Assembly (NCBI GenBank): GCA_018466975.1
Contig: CM031557.1
Location: forward strand, 2,294,001-2,358,000
Length of the DNA: 64,000 bases
DNA from: Sparassis latifolia
Lineage: Eukaryota > Basidiomycota > Agaricomycetes > Polyporales > Sparassidaceae
Direction of reading: 5' to 3'
Shown: piece by piece, positions 32,620-43,411 of the stretch
How positions within the stretch are numbered: the stretch's first letter is position 1
Layout: each line of letters starts with the position of its first letter
Position numbers and translations under genes: made by a program
Notes under the pieces: model-generated
The model's input: only the letters and a program-made list of their open reading frames with translations
Told to the model about the DNA's origin: nothing
The model's database searches: none

Positions 32620-33285
32620 CTACACATAACTGTACGCGTTTCTCGCCGCGTTGTCAATTCCGCGCGGAGCCGGATCTTGGCACCTATGCGGAGCCTTGCC
32701 ACCTGCGCTAATGTTAGCAATTAACCAAAACAGCGCACGATGGATGAGACGCACCTCACCCACAGCCTGATTGTCAGGCCACACGGCACGACGCTCCCTG
32801 CCTGATGCCTGGTGGGTAGGGTGAGGGGCATGTGAATGGCAGCGACGAAAGAATGTTACTTGTTGCGCTCGGCGCCACTCGAGCAAACACCACGTGTCGA
32901 GGCAGTCGTCATATGCAGCTTGCAGCTTCCCCTTCTTCTCCAGCAGAGTCTGCTCATCGCCTCAGCTCATCCGTGCACAGTTGGTGTCGTCGAGGGCGCG
33001 CTGTGCCACGGTCAGGGCGCCCCAGTGGCAGTCGCGGGAAGCCCATGCAAAGAGCATGCTGCCCACGTCGGCGGTGGCAGCCACCTCACGGTACCACCGC
33101 CAATTTGGGGAGCTCTCGTAGGCAAAGGTATCCAGCTCGATGTCTTGAGGCGAGTTCGGAAACATATTGTGAGGCGACTGGAGCCTGGAAGCTGCACTTA
33201 AGTACACGAGTGAGATGTTGTGCCAGACCCGAGTCATGGCTGTGCAAAGACGTGGCAGTGCTGCGGCTACGACATGCATTGCCAC
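32620..33285 (-). pseudogene. GC-rich unrecognised gene fragment with one in-frame TGA
   Basis: On the minus strand one frame runs from 33285 to 32620 with a single TGA at 32964-32962. The parts before and after it look coding: SRLQSPHNMFPNSPQDIELD and REVAATADVGSMLFAWASRD before, EKKGKLQAAYDDCLDTWCLL after. The stop lies between RMS and GDE, where CGA would read Arg. The true 5' end is not clear. Plus-strand open frames here are Arg/Ser-rich shadows. In GC content and type of damage it resembles the genes at 38-46 kb. Confidence 0.4.
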
Positions 33286-33904
33286 TAGTCATGCTCCGGG
33301 GGCGGTGTGGCTCGTCACCTCATCCCAGAACGCCGGGTACAGGTTCCAGAGCTGTTCCACTGGGACATGACCCCACTACAGCAAAGCTGTACCGTACCTC
33401 CGTGCGAGAAACTGACGGCCATGCACCGTTGGGAAGTGGTACTCTACGCGGAGTAGGTATGCCCCGGCCACGGGGAGGGCTGTGCATGTTGCCCTAGTCT
33501 CGTCGTTTGCCGTCAAGTTGATGTGATATCACTCTGGCCTCTTTATACAAACTCCCATTACTGGTAGTGGCGCATACCTGCAATTGCAGGTATGCTCTTA
33601 GTTGATCAGACTATAAAATAGACAGTAGGCATATATTGTCCACTGACGCCGAAGCAGGAGTACATCAACTACACACGTAGCCAGGGTGGGGGAGTTGGGA
33701 AGATGTTGGGGAGGGGAAACGAGAAGGTAGATGGAACGATTTTTTTTTAGCTTTTATATTTTCTCCTTTTTTTTCATTTTTAGAAGCGTCTGGTCCGCAA
33801 ATGTGGTTATCTGAAATACAGCTGACTTCGTCAGTTCATCTTGCTCCATTGCACCACACCCAGCTGAGCGATGTACCAGAATGTTCCCCTCCCCAGGTAG
33901 TCAC

Positions 33905-34323
33905 TCATGCGAAATGGACACCTCCGTTGGCAAGCTTGGCCTTCCAGTTCGCCCTGAGGGAGAGCATTAGCATGAATGCAGCACGAATGGAGGCTATACT
34001 TACGCCCAGTTAGCATCACCAGTCCAGTTGAGCGTGGCGGTGATTTCACTGATATAGCAGGCATTCGCGAGCGTGGTGAAGGCAGGCAGCCCCACGCTTG
34101 GGTCCGAGCCCCAGTTGTGCGAGGCCTTGCCGGTCTTGCCGCTCACGAACCAGATAGCACCCTGGTCGCTCTTCATGACGAAGTTGAAGCTGTTGCTAGC
34201 TGTAGTTGCCGTTCCAATCTCGGTGATGACAACCTGCACGTTGGTGGAAACCCAGTTGTTGAAGCCAGACACTACGGGCCAAAGGTCAGTCGGCAACTGA
34301 GGGGAGCTCGGTCATCGCTCACT
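33905..34323 (-). CDS. Small unrecognised protein with an intron-split start codon, three exons
   Basis: Exons are 34323 (one coding base), 34271-34004 and 33953-33905. Introns are 51 bp (GTGAGC ... CCCGTAG) and 50 bp (GTAAGT ... CCTCAG). The joined CDS is 318 bp, 105 codons. The A of the ATG is the last base of the leader exon (ACCATACCA) and TG are the first bases of exon 2; no other ATG lies between the TATA box and this point in a usable frame. The protein starts MSGFNNWVSTNVQVVITEIG and reads as beta-strand-rich (FNFVMKSDQGAIWFVSGKTG; ISEITATLNW), without a signal peptide. Size and type recall small cytosolic fungal lectin- or lysin-like proteins, but I cannot place it. A TATATAAAG box lies about 85 bp upstream. 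Confidence 0.75.
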
Positions 34324-34406
34324 GGTATGGTATTTGAGTTGTGAGACGATGTCAATGGAGTATCGATGAGGGGTTGAGTGATGAGGTTGCTCTTCGTACC
34401 GACCTA

Positions 34407-34415
34407 CTTTATATA
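34407..34415 (-). promoter_or_regulatory. TATA box of the split-start gene
   Basis: Minus-strand TATATAAAG. Transcription would start near 34380, leaving a leader of roughly 55 nt before the first intron. Confidence 0.65.
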
Positions 34416-34423
34416 CCTGTGGC

Positions 34424-35250
34424 GGACAGCCTTCAGTGTGCTTCTATCACCGATGTTCGCGGCCCCAGCCATGCGGTCGCGTGAGTGTTGACTTCCATTT
34501 CTGGTCTGTGGCTCTCAAGATCTCCAATCTTACCAACCGGATCTTATCCGTGCGCAGTTGGCGCTGCGGTTGCCACATGCTCCCCCTGCTGTGCAGCCTC
34601 ACGGCTGCGTTTCACTGTTCCAAATCCGCTTTAAACATCCCACGACCTATTCATTTTCGCTCTCCTTGGGTACTGCGCAGCATGAAAGCTGTACGGATCA
34701 AGGGTTCATCTGACGTTGGGCGCATGTTTCACCGAACTATTGAAAGATCCGAAGCATCTGGTGCTGGCTCGTAACGGAACACCAGGTGGTATGCTGCACA
34801 TAATAATGGGCTTGTCGGTCGACCAGACGGTCTAATCGCTAGCAAAATCGTGCAATGCTTCGCTACTTCCATCTAAGGAAGAACTTCGGTGGCATACCGG
34901 GAGTAAATACGAACTTGTGGAGTTGCTTCTAAAGGCTCGACTAGAATGATGCTATGAATTCTACCGGTAATATGGAGCCATGTCGCTTGTTTACTATTGA
35001 GAATCTGCGACCGTGCGTAGTCCAGGGGCGCTGTTTTCCACTGACAGAGGCGCACGCTGCTCTATCATGACTGCGCTGCATCAAACATTGCAGTCAATAG
35101 CCGCGTCGTATTTACGTGAAAACATATAGGCATGTTGCTATGGTATAGCTGTATCCGGGTTTCCCATCAGTGATCGTGGTGCATGGGCGCTGTTTACGCA
35201 GACTGACGCGCAAGTTTCTCTGCTCTGGCTGTGCTCGATCAATCGTGCAC
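34424..35250. other. Non-coding stretch, nothing recognised
   Basis: Open frames are short and overlapping on both strands, with no promoter or domain. Confidence 0.35.
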
Positions 35251-35445
35251 TCTGTTGTGGAGTGTGAGAAAGAAAGTGGCTAGTGCGGTGGCGGTGTATG
35301 CATGAGGTGGCTTGTGAGATTTTAGGGCTGAGAGCATCGAATGTTTTTCTTCTGCGCGCAGGCGCACACGTAGTTAGTTTCTTTCTTCAACTTGATAATC
35401 AACTGCCCTCACTGTATCGACTTTGTCTGCGAGCTTGCATCACAC
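35251..35445 (-). repeat. Dispersed repeat R1, copy 1
   Basis: It shares with copies at 38.0, 52.9 and 54.0 kb the blocks GTGGAGTG, TTTTTCTTCTGCGCGC, TAGTTAGTTTC and ATCAACTGC. Minus-strand reading corresponds to the forward orientation of copy 3. Confidence 0.75.
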
Positions 35446-35640
35446 TCCATGGGCGCTGTTTACTCATTAAGAGCGTATATGGGACTTGGACGTGATCATT
35501 CAGGATTGGAAACATCCGAGGACCACAAGGACAAAAGTAATAGCGCCTAGCAGGCTGATATGTACCAGGTGCCGGACGGCACCGCCCCAAATTCATGGTG
35601 AAACACATCACGGGGTAGTCCGAATTTAACTTTGCTCCCT

Positions 35641-35806
35641 CGGAAGTACGCTGTCGCAGGTGATCGCAGCAGCTCCACAGTCACGTTCCAGCATGAGGCA
35701 GTTCGACTCGCGTATCACCCACTCGGAAGTGTGCTGTCGCCGGTGACCACAGCAGGTCTGCAGTAATATCCTAGTACGAGGCTGTTCGACTCGTGTGTCG
35801 CTGACA
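35641..35806. repeat. Two-unit tandem repeat of about 83 bp
   Basis: The unit starts CGGAAGT(A/G)(C/T)GCTGTCGC and ends GTTCGACTCG. The second unit starts at 35724. The units are similar but clearly diverged. Confidence 0.65.
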
Positions 35807-35924
35807 TGTTTGATGGGGTTTCTCGGCCATGTCCTCTATAAAACAACTGCTTGGTGAATGCCAAGAGGTAGGTTTCCTATGTAAGTTAATTAAAGCTTTC
35901 TATAGTAGAGTCCCGTATGGGGTA

Positions 35925-36347
35925 ATGCGACACGAGTTGCCGGCACTTCACATTCAACACGCGTTAGTTTCAATAATAGGCTATAAAAACTCTAAAAAAT
36001 CGATAGAATATGAAATTCAAATACAAAACGCTATTTCTGTATATAAATTAAAGAAATATTCCTCGATTCGTGCTACTGCCTGCGCATTCGAAGTTTCGCA
36101 CGATACATTAACTCGTCGACTAAACGACGGCGTTTCGTGTACTCAAGCCCGTCAAATACAACAGATCTTAACTAACGCAGAAGAATCGACTCTAATTCGA
36201 TGGATTAAACGATATACAATTGCTGGAACTCCTCTAACCCCTGTATTATTAATAGAACTTACGCAACATTTACGGATCACACGCATTCGGCACGCGTCTC
36301 ACCAGCGACCCACCGTCGCTCAACCTGATCCTATCGGCCACGAATAG
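35925..36347 (+). pseudogene. Pogo transposase, N-terminal DNA-binding part
   Basis: ATG 35925 lies inside the left terminal repeat. The frame gives 140 codons with a psq-type helix-turn-helix and the start of a CENP-B-like DNA-binding domain (ILTNAEESTLIRWIKRY), then TAG; the next codons (VYRFLNRH) still fit the family. The rest of the gene has stops in all frames. Confidence 0.8.
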
Positions 36348-36793
36348 GTTTATCGCTTCCTAAACCGACATTCACAAGTTCGTACGGTCTTTACTTATTA
36401 AATAGAGTATAGTCATTTTAAAGGCGCCACGAAAGAGCTGGTTAAACGCTAGTTTGACGCCGTCAAAGAGAAGTTTACGAACATACCTACGATCTTTCGA
36501 ACGTATAGAACATAAATAAGTCGGGTTTCGGAGTCGGCGAAGAGCAGGCGATAAAGGTACTTATCTACCTTAATAAGACACAAAGACAAAAGATTATTAG
36601 AGGGAAATAGGAGTGGATAACCGATATCGAATGTATTAATACCGCCGGTGAAGCACTGCTATCTCTTCTGATCTTTAAAGGTAAACACCTAAATACACGC
36701 TGGATATTAACGGATACGCCTTTAGATTGGCATTTTGCAACTAGTAAGAACGGCTGGACATCGAATGAGTTTCGTTTACAATAATTAATTAAG

Positions 36794-37021
36794 GTTTTTG
36801 GATCTTTAACCTGCGAAAAAGCAGTGGGTCGCCAGCGTCTTCTTATCGCAGATGGGTATAGTAGCCATATACGCGCCGATTTTATTGTCTATTATATGGA
36901 GAATCAGATCGACCTACTTATTCTACTACCGTATTGCTCGTATATTCTTCAACTACTCGACGTAGGCGTGTTCTCAGCGTTTAAACGTCGATATACTACC
37001 GAGATAGATGCGATCTTATAG
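36794..37021 (+). pseudogene. Pogo transposase, DDE catalytic fragment
   Basis: It contains the second-Asp block (LLIADGYSSHIRADFIVYYM), LLPYCSYILQLLDVGVFSAFK, and ends in TAG. The first catalytic Asp lies further upstream, in a region full of stops. Confidence 0.75.
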
Positions 37022-38049
37022 CTCAGTTCTCAACGTATTCCTCGCCGAGAATGGATCGAACTTTTTACTTGAGTACGTATAAAGACTATTATAAAAGAGA
37101 ATATACTTACTAGATGGCGTGGCACCGGATTATCGCCACGAAATAGCTGGCAAGTTCTAAAAGATCTACCGTCTAAAGTAACTACTATCCAAACACTACC
37201 ACATACACCACCCGAACAAGAAGGATTAGATCTTTCCTTACTAAAAAGTTCTCTTTTAGAGCCAATAAAACTATCGTAATCAAATCAACAGTTTATAGAA
37301 ATATTACGCAGGTATACCGACGTCGTTTCGTCAGTAAAACGGTATGCGGAGTGAATAACCCGTATATGCGAAACCTAGAATACAACCCTCGCAATTATAA
37401 CTAAGCAGCTCGCTAAATAATTAGAGCTTCTTCGAAAGCGAAAGAGAAGTTCTAAAGGTAAAAGAGTCGAATTAGAAGGGGTATCGGTCTATAATCAGGC
37501 GAATATCCTGCGAATCGCCCACGAGACAGAGGTAACACCAGTCGCAAAATGTCCTCGTGGACGCCCACGCAAAGTTCGTATCGAAGAAATCGAGAATCAG
37601 GAAGAAACTACGATATTAGAAACCTCATCTGAAGATTCTATTCTAGAATTAGACGATTATATAGGGTGTAGAACGCGATCACATGCATAATGCCGGCAAC
37701 TCGTGTCGCATTACCCCATATGTCGCGTTACCCCATACGGGACTCTATAATATAATTAATTTTGGCAAACAAATCACAGAGCCAGCTAGCGAGCTGCGCA
37801 ACCGTGAGGTTGTGCTGGCCAGCCTTTTACCGCTTGGTAGACTGGTGCTCTTCAGTGACGACTATTCTGGAGTGCATACGAGTGATACTGTGCTAAAGCA
37901 GGTTTAGCCGCAAAACTTCAGAACAATACAAGTGACGAACCGCACTGGGGAGGTCGCCCGCAAGTACTGTGGCTCGTGGGGGAGCGGGCGACGTGCTACA
38001 TGTTTACGTGCAATTAGGTGTGGTCATGCAGGCGCATAGAAAAAATTGA

Positions 38050-38192
38050 TATGGCTAAGGCAGTTGAGTATCAAGTTGAGGAAAGAAACTAACTACGTGC
38101 GCGCCTGCGCAAAGAAGAAATCCAACAAGCCGCCATATCCATACACTGCCATAGTACTAGCTACCTCACTCCTCACGCTCCATAACATGTGG
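38050..38192 (+). repeat. Dispersed repeat R1, copy 2
   Basis: Opposite orientation to copy 1. It shares GCAGTTGA, GAAACTAACTA, GCGCGC-type and CTCCATAACA blocks, but is more diverged. Confidence 0.6.
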
Positions 38193-38398
38193 TGCCAGAT
38201 GTCCGTTGCTGAAAAATAATAATATTTGGTGGTATAGTAAGTGGATGACTAAAACTGCGCTTGACAACCCTGTGGACAGGCGAATGAGTGACATAACGAC
38301 GAGTGCGTATGAACCCCCAAGCCGATCTGAGCGAATCCGGATACTCCGATACTACATAAACTATCATTTCCACCTAACCATCATCAGCCTCCATATCG

Positions 38399-39271
38399 CT
38401 AGTCTAGTAGCTGGCCGAGCCGGTCATAATCGCCGGCAGCGAATGCCTGCTTGACTTTCTTCAGCTGGACAGCTGCCGCTTCAGCTGCTTTTAACTCGGT
38501 CGTAATCGCATTCAGCTGCTCGGCGGCACGCGCGCTGGCATGCTTCGCGCAGAGAGCGTAACCGAGTAGCTGGGCGCAGAGGGCATCGCGGGTAGCATTG
38601 TGCTTGGCCAAGAAGTCGTAAAATTTGTCCATATGCACGAGGTACGAGGTTATGGCCTCATTCTCAGTTTGGTCAGCCGGACCCAGGATAACCTTGTAGC
38701 CCTCGTCCGCATCTTCGTGCAAAACCGTGGTACCCTGTTTGAGCTCCACTTCGTATTCGACAAACCCAACAGCCTCGCTCGTTGCGCCAGTAGAGGAGAA
38801 GCTGACGCGAGACACAGACATCAGTGCCACGGTACGGGCGGGTCGGCGTCTCCTGCTTGCCCTCGCGGCGGGTGACATCGGTGGGGCTACTATCGATTTC
38901 GGGCTCTAGAAGGCCCACGAAGAATTCGATGTCGTAGCCCTTATGTTCATCATCGTCTGTGGGCGGGCGATACTGGTGCGTAAGGAGGACGTAGTCGCCG
39001 CAGCTGGCGATGCCGAGGACGGCATTGGGCGGCAGCGTGCCAGTGCACTGCTGGTATGCCTTTACCGCTGCAGGATTGCGACTGCGGATCGCAATGTCGT
39101 AGTCATATGTAGGTGGCTCTCACCGGCGTCGATGGCCTTCTTTGCCTTCCATGTGTTGGAATCGAGGACCGTGTCCTTGGAGAGCCCAAGGAAGTTGGTC
39201 GCCTCGAGCTCTTGGGGATTGCCAACAAGATGTGCTCCTGAGTCAAGGTATATGTTCGGGATGGTCGACAT
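38399..39271 (-). pseudogene. Unrecognised GC-rich gene with one intron and one frame change
   Basis: The start MSTIPNIYLDSGAHLVGNPQ (ATG 39271) leads to a 56-bp intron (39123-39068, GTGAGA ... CTGCAG, phase 1). Exon 2 then reads YQQCTGTLPPNAVLGIASCG and GYDIEFFVGLLEPEIDSSPT. Near 38840-38860 the frame must change by one base to reach SVSRVSFSSTGATSEAVGFV and a helical, Ala-rich C-terminus (KHASARAAEQLNAITTELKA) ending at 38399. The corrected length would be about 270 residues. No family is recognised. The intron argues for a eukaryotic host gene rather than a foreign intronless insertion. Confidence 0.5.
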
Positions 39272-40295
39272 GGTGATTTAGGAGTGGTCTTTGTGCGTAG
39301 AGGTGGTGTTTTATGATGAAGGTCTGAATTGTGGACTGCGATGCGGGCTTGAAAGAAAGATTCTGCTAGGTCGGCCTTTACACCTGCTCGGGGTCCTGGC
39401 GTCGGGTCCGTACTGACCTGCTCATTGCGAATACATCGAGACCCGGGGGCCCCCCACCGCTAATGGCCGTGCGCCCCCGCTGGCTGTGCGGTGGCTGCGC
39501 CTGACAGTCGCACTGCACCATATCACCAGAGCCTCGTGCAAAGCCGCCTGAAACCAGAACCGCATGGTTGTCCGTGCTTGACTCCTTCATGAATGGAGAG
39601 CCAGGATGTCAGAGTCTGCCGCCACATGACCTCCTTACGCGAAGCCGAGACCAGGCAGGATTGGACACCTCAGCGATCAATGCTCCTCTGAGCAAGAGGC
39701 GGTGTGATACGAAAGTGCCTAGTGAGAGGGAGCTAGACAGGATCTACATGCTAGGCTGCATTACTATGTGGCAGTAAAGGCGCTAAGCTAGCGCCTTATC
39801 AAGGTGGAATATGGCAGAGCATTGTGGAGAGGAGAGCAAAGGTGGCCAAAGACATAGTCCTTCCAGCAGCGTGGCACAGACGCGAATATTTTCCGTGCCC
39901 TAGGCACGTAACGGAGATCTTAGCCTCGTCACTACGTGCTGCGCCATGATGCAGTGGGCACGCGAGTAGACTGTAGGTAATACGAGGCGCTGTGGACGCT
40001 GTATCCTGTTCCATCGTATGGACAGCACACTACACTAGCGTGGCAGGGGCCTCGCTTCGGTGTTAGGCGGTGGGCACGTGCAGACGAGACTGTGATGCCG
40101 AGCAAGCTCCGTGATCGCCGCAGCTGCCCGAGATCGGTCTGCGCCCTTGACTAGACGTGACTGTGCTACACTGCTGCCTCATGAGATATATTTCTAGGGT
40201 GGTGACTGGATAGCGAATCCGAATGCGGCTGCAAAGTCCGCTCCGCCGCAGTGGGGCCAGTGTGAGGGCATGCCGCGGGCAGCAAGGCGTGGTAG
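39272..40295. other. Non-coding stretch between divergent genes
   Basis: Contains the upstream regions of the 38.4-39.3 kb (minus) and 40.3-42.1 kb (plus) genes. No element copy was found. A GC-rich run of G/C tracts lies at 39440-39475. Confidence 0.4.
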
Positions 40296-42054
40296 ATAAG
40301 GTGCCAGGGCCTCCCCTGCAGTGCAGCACGCAGCGCCGCCACAGCTAGCTTCGATGTGAGCGATGAAGACCTCGCCAAGTTCCAAGAACACATGGGTATT
40401 AGCGAGCAAGTCTACAAGCGCGTCATTGCCGCGCTCCAAGCCTATGCAGAAAAGCATGGCCCGATGCCGCTGATGGCATACACCGACCACGAGGTCGAGA
40501 TCAACGACTTTACCAACAAGTTCTCGCAGTCTGCAGGCACCAAATTGGGCAGCATCGAGCTGGTGCTGATCGTTGCCAACGGTCTGTGGGCCATCGAGCG
40601 TGGCGACCAGGAACAAGCCATGTCCGTGGGCCTCGGCATGAACGTCCCGGTCGCGATTGGCACCAAGGGCACCACTGAAAAGTGCAAGAAGCACAACTTT
40701 GAGCTCCGCAACTGAACCTTTGCCGAGTATGGGCGCATGGTGCGGGATGAGGCCAACGTCGGCAGCGGCCTGCAGGCAGCCTGGAGGGTTTTTAGCACGG
40801 CCGTCGAGACGGAGCGGCCGCTCATCGTGATGTTGCAGTCGTCCCTCCACGACATTGCCGAGTTCCTGGATGACGTGGTCCACATCAAGGGCCTAAAGGA
40901 AGCCGGTCGCTTCGTGTGCGCCGCTATCAAAAAGATCGTCTTCCAGGGCGGCGCCTGCGAGTACCACGCATCGGACACCAAGGTCGTATCGCACTGGGTA
41001 TCGGCCAACAACAAGTGGGATAAGGAGGCGGCGCAGTGGTTCTGGGACTATGTCTACCAGTTCCAGATCCCCTACGATGCCGTGTCCAACTCAGTCGCCG
41101 CGGCCGCCGCGCTGGATCTCAAGATGCTGGCCGACCTGCCCGGCCCGTGGCGCGCACTACCGTGAGGTCCTCCTGCGCCTATTCAGCAAGTTTGCGTTCG
41201 ACCCCTACTACGGGTGGGAGTATATGCCCCACCTGGACATTCCATGGTTTCTTAAGATCCGATGCGGCATGACCGAGGGAACCGCGGAGTTTGAACGGAC
41301 CTTGGTGGCGATCCGGAGCTGGAAGATGCCTCTGTCCGATATGGTGAGCCTAGCCAAGGTCCCAGCCTACAATGCCTACGCAGGCTTGCTCGGGATCTAC
41401 CCCGACGGACTACTGGAGGAGCTTGGGGTCCTTCGCACGGATGACCCCGGCTATCACGTGCGGGACCACGGGGTCCGTGATTTTGGCGCCAAGAACATGG
41501 GCGGTCTCCAGCTCGCGAAGGTCAAGGAATTCCTGTCCATCATCATGCACTACGGAGTGGCGTCGGCCGCCCAAACGGGTGAAGAGATCTTCCCGACCGG
41601 CAAAATGGAATATGACTGGGACCGGGACGACGCCGACACGATCGAGAATACGGTGAAGCTCATGGGAGAAGGACCGGACTCCGAAGTCGCCCGACTGGGC
41701 AAATTGTGGCGGGATCTAGATGCGGAGCTCAAGCTGTGCTCCGATGTTGCTAAGAGGGATCTCTTGGAGAGGGTAAAGGATGTCATCCTGAAAGACCGAT
41801 ACTGGGTGGAGAAGGACAAGATTCCGATCGCACACGAGACCGCCTTTCGGTTGGAGAATCTCGCAGCGACACTCAAGGAGCTCGAGGCTTTCATGGAAGA
41901 GTTCGGGCTTCCGTTCTCCGCGATAATGGATAAATTCGACAGGCAGTTTCACGCGGTCAACTTTGAAAACATCCCCGACAGTAGTCCCCTAAGGGCGTAC
42001 TGGGCTATCCAGGCTCGGACGTGGGTGCTGGAGGTGCCGTGGTTTACGGGATAG
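40296..42054 (+). pseudogene. Large unrecognised GC-rich gene with one TGA and one frame change
   Basis: The open frame begins at 40296, and the first in-frame ATG is 40392 (MGISEQVYKRVIAALQAYAE). It runs to a TGA at 40713-40715 (between ELRN and TFAEYG), continues in the same frame to about 41140, then shifts by one base within a CGCGC context and continues (HYREVLLRLFSKFAFDPYYG) to the stop at 42052-42054. The corrected length is about 555-585 residues. The sequence is not repetitive and has conserved-looking aromatic blocks (YYGWEYMPHLDIPWFL; AQWFWDYVYQFQIPYDAV). No domain, signal peptide or membrane helix is recognised. A capsid-like structural protein of an endogenised RNA virus is one guess, based only on overall character. 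Confidence 0.55.
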
Positions 42055-43411
42055 GGGCGGGAATAGACCTTCGATTGCGGGAAACTCATTCCAATTTTTG
42101 CAATCGGATCGGGAGTCTCTGCGGCATGGATGCCCGGTGCGGCTCGAGCGGTTGGGCTGGGCGTTTGTGCCACGGATTTAGATATAAGGGTTCGCAAGGT
42201 CATATTCGTGCTAGTCATCATTAGGATAGATGAGATATTCATTCGCTAATCCCCTACCATCTCATGATAGAAAACCATTCGCTCGTTTAGCTACCTATGT
42301 TGCTGGGCTGCACGGCGTTTTTTTTTGTGATGTGCTACGTAGGTGTGCCCGACACGAGCGCAATGCATGAGATTGACGCCGAGCACGCTATCCGCTTCCT
42401 CTCCGGATGAACGAACCCGGCCTTCTTACAAGCAGAGTTGCGTGTCGACCTCGTTATGCAGTCACGTTCAGCGACGCCACACATGAAGAATAGCTACCCG
42501 GGGCGCGCAGGGGTCTGCCTGACTGTAGGAATGGTAGTCACGAGCGCTGCGCTGCCGCATGGTCACTCACATCCCAGGCAGCTGAGCCACTCTCACAATA
42601 TTTCGCTTCGGGAAGGGTAATGTGCAGCTGTGCTCGGCGCCAGCACCGCGACTGCCCATGGTCACATTACCAGGGTACGTACCAAATGGGATGTTGCATC
42701 AGACTGAGAGCGAGGGCCACATACGACTGCAGAGTATGTACAAGCCATTGAAATGGACAAACTCCACTGCAGAGTACTATACGAGGTTCATGCTCACATG
42801 TAGGCGTGGTACTCTACCGCTGAGAGTGAGCGCCTGTCGGACTCGAGGACCCGCTAGCGCCGAGGTGTGGGCGCGACTTGAATCTCATTGCGTAGCCCTG
42901 GGGGCTCGGGCTGTTGCCCAAGTCCATCGAGGACTGGTGTCTCTGCAGATGTGGTGTCGTGCGGTGGCTGCAGGCCTCTGAGAGTGGCTTAGACAGAAGG
43001 TGGCTGCGCCAAGACCGACAACCGAGCGGCTAGGAGCAGTTGTCGCCCACGCTAGCATCGCAGCCATGTCAAAGAAGGTAATGGTTGGTGCAGCAAAAGC
43101 TATTTCAAGCCAAAGCCAAGTGCACCATCCCTGTTGACTATTTGAGCAAAGCCCCAGCACAGCCGTGCACTACGGGCGAAGCAAGGTGGACTCGACCGGG
43201 CTGAAAGTGCGAGGCAGAATCGAAGCGCCTCAAGATTGCGAGGCAACCGACCGCTATACACGTATAAGAGCGCCATTGTCCGTCGACTGAATCGAGTCTT
43301 CAAAGGCACTACAAGGACCGCATATGACCTAGAAGTATCAGTATTACTTTACATTTTTTGCAATCTCCAAATCTTAGCCTCGGTGCCTACATACCTGCAC
43401 CTCTGATCGAC
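42055..43411. other. Non-coding stretch, nothing recognised
   Basis: About 1.35 kb. Short frames only, including a 119-codon plus-strand frame (42622-42981) without promoter or family match. Confidence 0.35.

Larger units (their letters stand above)
35908..37745 (+). mobile_element. Degenerate pogo-type (Tc1/mariner superfamily) DNA transposon
   Basis: The 1,838-bp element is flanked by TA on both sides (35906-35907 and 37746-37747). Terminal inverted repeats start GAGTCCCGTATGGGGTAA and reach into CGACACGAGTTGCCGGCA. The right repeat carries an extra internal partial copy of TATGGGGTAA-CGCGACA, making it longer than the left. The transposase reading is broken by many stops: the N-terminal helix-turn-helix part is at 35925-36347 (SIRATACAFEVSHDTLTRRL) and a DDE part at 36824-37021 (LLIADGYSSH ... 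LLDVGVFSAFKRRY). Base composition is AT-rich. Confidence 0.9.

Noticed and set aside
32832..33497. 221-codon plus-strand ORF rich in Arg, Ser and Pro
   Set aside because: Composition is typical of the reverse strand of GC-rich coding sequence; the minus strand reads better.
40194..40883. Long minus-strand ORF of 229 codons opposite the 40.3-kb gene
   Set aside because: GC-rich antisense shadow: the plus-strand frame has coherent coding character and continues past both ends.
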